A stretch of DNA of 6,820 nucleotides from an uncultured Cellvibrio sp. Lineage in GTDB: Bacteria > Pseudomonadota > Gammaproteobacteria > Pseudomonadales > Cellvibrionaceae. This document shows positions 5,296 through 6,820 of this stretch, in pieces (position 1 is the first letter of the stretch; each line of letters begins with the position of its first letter). The position numbers and the translations under genes were made by a program. The stretch is taken from assembly GCA_946482345.1 (NCBI GenBank), contig CAMLRJ010000189.1:1-6820 (forward strand), given 5' to 3'. The notes beneath the pieces are model-generated. The model was not told where the DNA came from, searched no databases, and saw nothing but the letters and a program-made list of their open reading frames with translations.

Positions 5296-6450
5296 ATGAA
5301 TAACTTCACGTTTTCCAATCCCACCAAAATTTTATTTGGCGAAGGTCAAATAAAAGAACTGACAAAATTATTACCTGCGAATGCCAGAATTCTACTGACT
5401 TATGGCGGTGGCTCAATTAAAAAAAATAGTGTTTATGACCAGGTAGTCAAAACACTCGAAGGCAAAGCCTGGTTTGAATTTGGCGGCATAGAACCCAATC
5501 CACACTATGAAACTTTGATGAAAGCAGTGGAATTAGTTAAAAAAGAAAAAATTGATTTTCTGTTAGCTGTTGGCGGTGGCAGTGTCATTGATGGAACCAA
5601 GTTAATTGCAGCGGCAATTAATTTTGATGGCGAGCCCTGGGACATAATGGCGAAAAACAAACCTTTCTTTTCCGCTTTACCTATAGGTTGCATTTTAACT
5701 TTGCCCGCAACCGGTACGGAAAGTAATGGCAATTCCGTTGTCACCAAAGCAGCAACACAAGAAAAATTATCCTTTGGTAGCCCGTTGGTGTATCCGCAAT
5801 TTGCTATTCTCGATCCAACCACAACTTATAGCTTACCTCAACGTCAAATTGCCAATGGTGCAGTTGATGCCTTTGTTCATATCATGGAGCAATACCTGAC
5901 TTATCCCGTTAACGCAAAAGTACAGGATCGTTTCGCTGAAGGTTTGTTGATGACCTTGATTGAAGAAGGTCCGAAAGCATTAAAAGATCCCACCAATTAT
6001 GAAGTCCGTTCAAATTTAATGTGGGCTGCAACCATGGCACTTAATGGATTAATTGGTGTGGGTGTTCCGCAAGATTGGGCGACACATATGATTGGCCATG
6101 AAATTACTGCCATGCATGGATTGGATCACGCACAAACATTGGCAATTGTTTTACCCGCAGTAATGCAACACCAACGCGACAAAAAACGTGACAAATTAAT
6201 TCAATACGGTCGTCGCGTGTGGAATTTGCAAGATGCGAATGAAGAAAAAATAATTGATGATGCCATTGCTGCGACTAAAAAATTCTTTGAACAAATGGGA
6301 ACGCCTACAACACTGAGTGGTTACGGTGTTAACAAAGATTCAATTCCAAAATTGGTGGATATGTTGAAGAAACATAATCTGTTGGCACTGGGTGAACATG
6401 GTGCAATAACACTGGAAGCGTCGCGTGAAATTTTGGAATTGGCGGCGTAA
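5296..6450 (+). CDS. yqhD: NADPH-dependent broad-substrate aldehyde reductase (iron-type alcohol dehydrogenase family)
   Basis: A 384-residue group III (iron-containing type) alcohol dehydrogenase that aligns along its whole length with E. coli YqhD (387 residues) as I recall it. YqhD reduces short-chain and lipid-peroxidation aldehydes with NADPH. TYGGGS (35-40) carries the NADPH-selective Gly-Gly-Gly-Ser of YqhD. GGGSVIDGTK (93-102) is the nucleotide-binding loop. Metal ligands are Asp191, His195, His264 and His278, within VDAFVH, DWATHMIGHE and HGLDHAQT, offset by three from the YqhD ligands. The ATG at 5296 has a strong AGGAG (5284-5288) 7 bases upstream; a TTG at 5266 would include that site in the gene. 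It lies 42 bp after the Rieske gene and could be cotranscribed. No YqhC-type AraC activator is in view. It is followed immediately by the palindromic element, which begins 5 bases after the stop. Confidence 0.95.
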   Translation: MNNFTFSNPTKILFGEGQIKELTKLLPANARILLTYGGGSIKKNSVYDQVVKTLEGKAWFEFGGIEPNPHYETLMKAVELVKKEKIDFLLAVGGGSVIDGTKLIAAAINFDGEPWDIMAKNKPFFSALPIGCILTLPATGTESNGNSVVTKAATQEKLSFGSPLVYPQFAILDPTTTYSLPQRQIANGAVDAFVHIMEQYLTYPVNAKVQDRFAEGLLMTLIEEGPKALKDPTNYEVRSNLMWAATMALNGLIGVGVPQDWATHMIGHEITAMHGLDHAQTLAIVLPAVMQHQRDKKRDKLIQYGRRVWNLQDANEEKIIDDAIAATKKFFEQMGTPTTLSGYGVNKDSIPKLVDMLKKHNLLALGEHGAITLEASREILELAA

Positions 6451-6468
6451 AAGCGCCCTCACCCTAGC

Positions 6469-6487
6469 CCTCTCCCGGAGGGAGAGG
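6469..6487 (+). terminator. Strong stem-loop after yqhD, possible terminator
   Basis: CCTCTCCC (6469-6476) and GGGAGAGG (6480-6487) form a perfect 8-bp stem around GGA, 18 bases after the yqhD stop. The downstream bases AAATCAATTACTT are AT-rich but have no T-run. As the stem is symmetric it could affect both yqhD and the convergent hldE transcript. It is an integral part of the repeat element. Confidence 0.4.
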
Positions 6488-6543
6488 AAATCAATTACTT
6501 CGTCGCTAATTAATTAGGGAGTTCGTTCCCTCTCCCTCCGGGA

Positions 6544-6590
6544 CGACTGCATGGATGCAGGAGATAGAACAACCATGGAGCCGTTGTCGA
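6544..6590. other. 47-bp segment interrupting a palindrome within the right repeat
   Basis: If this segment is removed, CCCTCTCCC (6528-6536) and the rejoined GGGA (6540-6543) plus GAGGG (6591-6595) make a perfect 9-bp stem around TCC. The segment has its own structure: CTGCAT/ATGCAG (6547-6552, 6555-6560) and ACAAC/GTTGT (6569-6573, 6583-6587). Its ends begin CGAC and end GTCGA, a short inverted match (CGAC/GTCG). It contains no open reading frame of note. It looks like a nested insertion or a structured loop extension. Confidence 0.55.
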
Positions 6591-6606
6591 GAGGGTGAGG
6601 GTAAAA

Positions 6607-6820
6607 TCACTTCTGCCGAATACGATTCACAATAGAAGTCGTTGAGCAATTATCAAAAAACGAAAGCACTTTCACCTGTCCGCCATATGACTTAACCAGA
6701 TCTGCACCCACAACCTGATCTTCACGATAATCACCGCCTTTTACCAACACATCCGGTTTTAAACGGCGTAGCAAACGTTCCGGTGTATCTTCATCAAAAG
6801 ACACTACCCAATCTACCGCT
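6607..6820 (-). CDS. hldE: C-terminus of HldE/RfaE2 heptose-1-phosphate adenylyltransferase (partial)
   Basis: The last 70 residues of a gene that enters from beyond the right edge. The reading frame stays open to the end of the window as AVDWVVSFDEDTPERL, so internal GTG or ATG starts are not real. This matches the C-terminus of the nucleotidyltransferase domain of E. coli HldE: AVDWVV, then EDTPxRL, then VLVKGGDY, and finally CSTTSIVNRI. The enzyme makes ADP-heptose for the inner core of LPS; the C-terminal domain transfers AMP to D-glycero-beta-D-manno-heptose 1-phosphate. Whether it is the bifunctional HldE (about 477 residues) or a separate RfaE2/HldC cannot be told, so the symbol is provisional. 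The TGA stop (6609-6607) lies 5 bases from the palindromic element, and the gene converges with yqhD. Confidence 0.9.
   Translation of the reverse strand, partial: AVDWVVSFDEDTPERLLRRLKPDVLVKGGDYREDQVVGADLVKSYGGQVKVLSFFDNCSTTSIVNRIRQK

Larger units (their letters stand above)
6456..6601. repeat. Composite 146-bp inverted-repeat element between convergent genes
   Basis: The ends are a perfect 10-bp inverted repeat, CCCTCACCCT (6456-6465) and AGGGTGAGGG (6592-6601). Inside are, in order, a hairpin (6469-6487), an AT-rich spacer, hairpin A (AGGGA 6516-6520 with TCCCT 6527-6531) and a CCCTCTCCC arm (6528-6536) continuing to GGGA (6540-6543). That second arm's partner is split off by a 47-bp segment. 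The layout is two half-units facing each other. It fills the gap from yqhD to hldE and is non-coding and MITE- or REP-like. No transposase is present, so mobility is inferred only from its shape and its relation to the left-edge copy. Confidence 0.75.

Noticed and set aside
6448..6606. TAAAA at 6448-6452 and 6602-6606 as a target-site duplication of the right repeat
   Set aside because: The left copy is separated from the 10-bp terminal repeat by GCG while the right copy abuts it, and a 5-bp AT motif at a stop codon is easily chance. Needs an empty site for support.
1..6820. Defence system, toxin-antitoxin pair, phage, integron, CRISPR or tRNA gene
   Set aside because: No matching motifs, spacer arrays, tRNA folds or signature proteins were seen; all long reading frames are explained by housekeeping or stress-type families.

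Overview
The window looks like chromosomal DNA of a moderately AT-rich, Gram-negative gammaproteobacterium. The evidence is a very YqhD-like aldehyde reductase, the C-terminus of the LPS-heptose enzyme HldE/RfaE2, a stand-alone TfoX C-terminal-domain protein, and GC-rich palindromic intergenic repeats next to stop codons. A Cellvibrio-like genome would fit, but the genus cannot be fixed from the sequence alone. There is no phage, plasmid, IS transposase, CRISPR array, tRNA or rRNA.

Layout: (1) A partly visible palindromic repeat lies at the left edge (about 5-60). (2) A three-gene operon on the minus strand follows, transcribed leftward: an M15/VanY-type carboxypeptidase (2810-2130), a UMF1/Atg22-like MFS transporter (2116-767) and a HAD phosphatase (764-48). 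Gene spacing is 13 bp and then 2 bp. (3) A 215-bp divergent intergenic region (2811-3025) carries an imperfect tandem direct repeat with a 32-bp period and a plausible sigma70 promoter for the rightward genes. (4) The plus strand carries a TfoX C-terminal-domain protein, a hairpin, a 126-residue cyclic-nucleotide-binding domain protein with no DNA-binding domain, a secreted Deg1/HtrA-like serine protease, a small Rieske [2Fe-2S] protein overlapping the protease gene by 14 bp, and a YqhD-type NADPH aldehyde reductase. (5) A 146-bp composite inverted-repeat element (6456-6601) separates yqhD from the convergent, truncated hldE/rfaE2 gene at the right edge.

How the genes may work together is mostly inference. 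The leftward operon pairs a cell-wall-peptide-type carboxypeptidase with a transporter and a small-molecule phosphatase, which would suit uptake or recycling of a metabolite. The rightward genes have an envelope and oxidative-stress flavour: a periplasmic quality-control protease, an Fe-S electron carrier and an aldehyde-detoxifying reductase, preceded by two small regulatory-domain proteins (TfoX_C and a CRP-like sensor domain). No defence system or clearly new multi-gene machine is visible. The most unusual items are the two related palindromic elements at the two ends of the window (one apparently split by a 47-bp insert), the 32-bp tandem repeat in the divergent promoter region, and the output-less cNMP domain, which lacks the usual phosphate-cassette glutamate.
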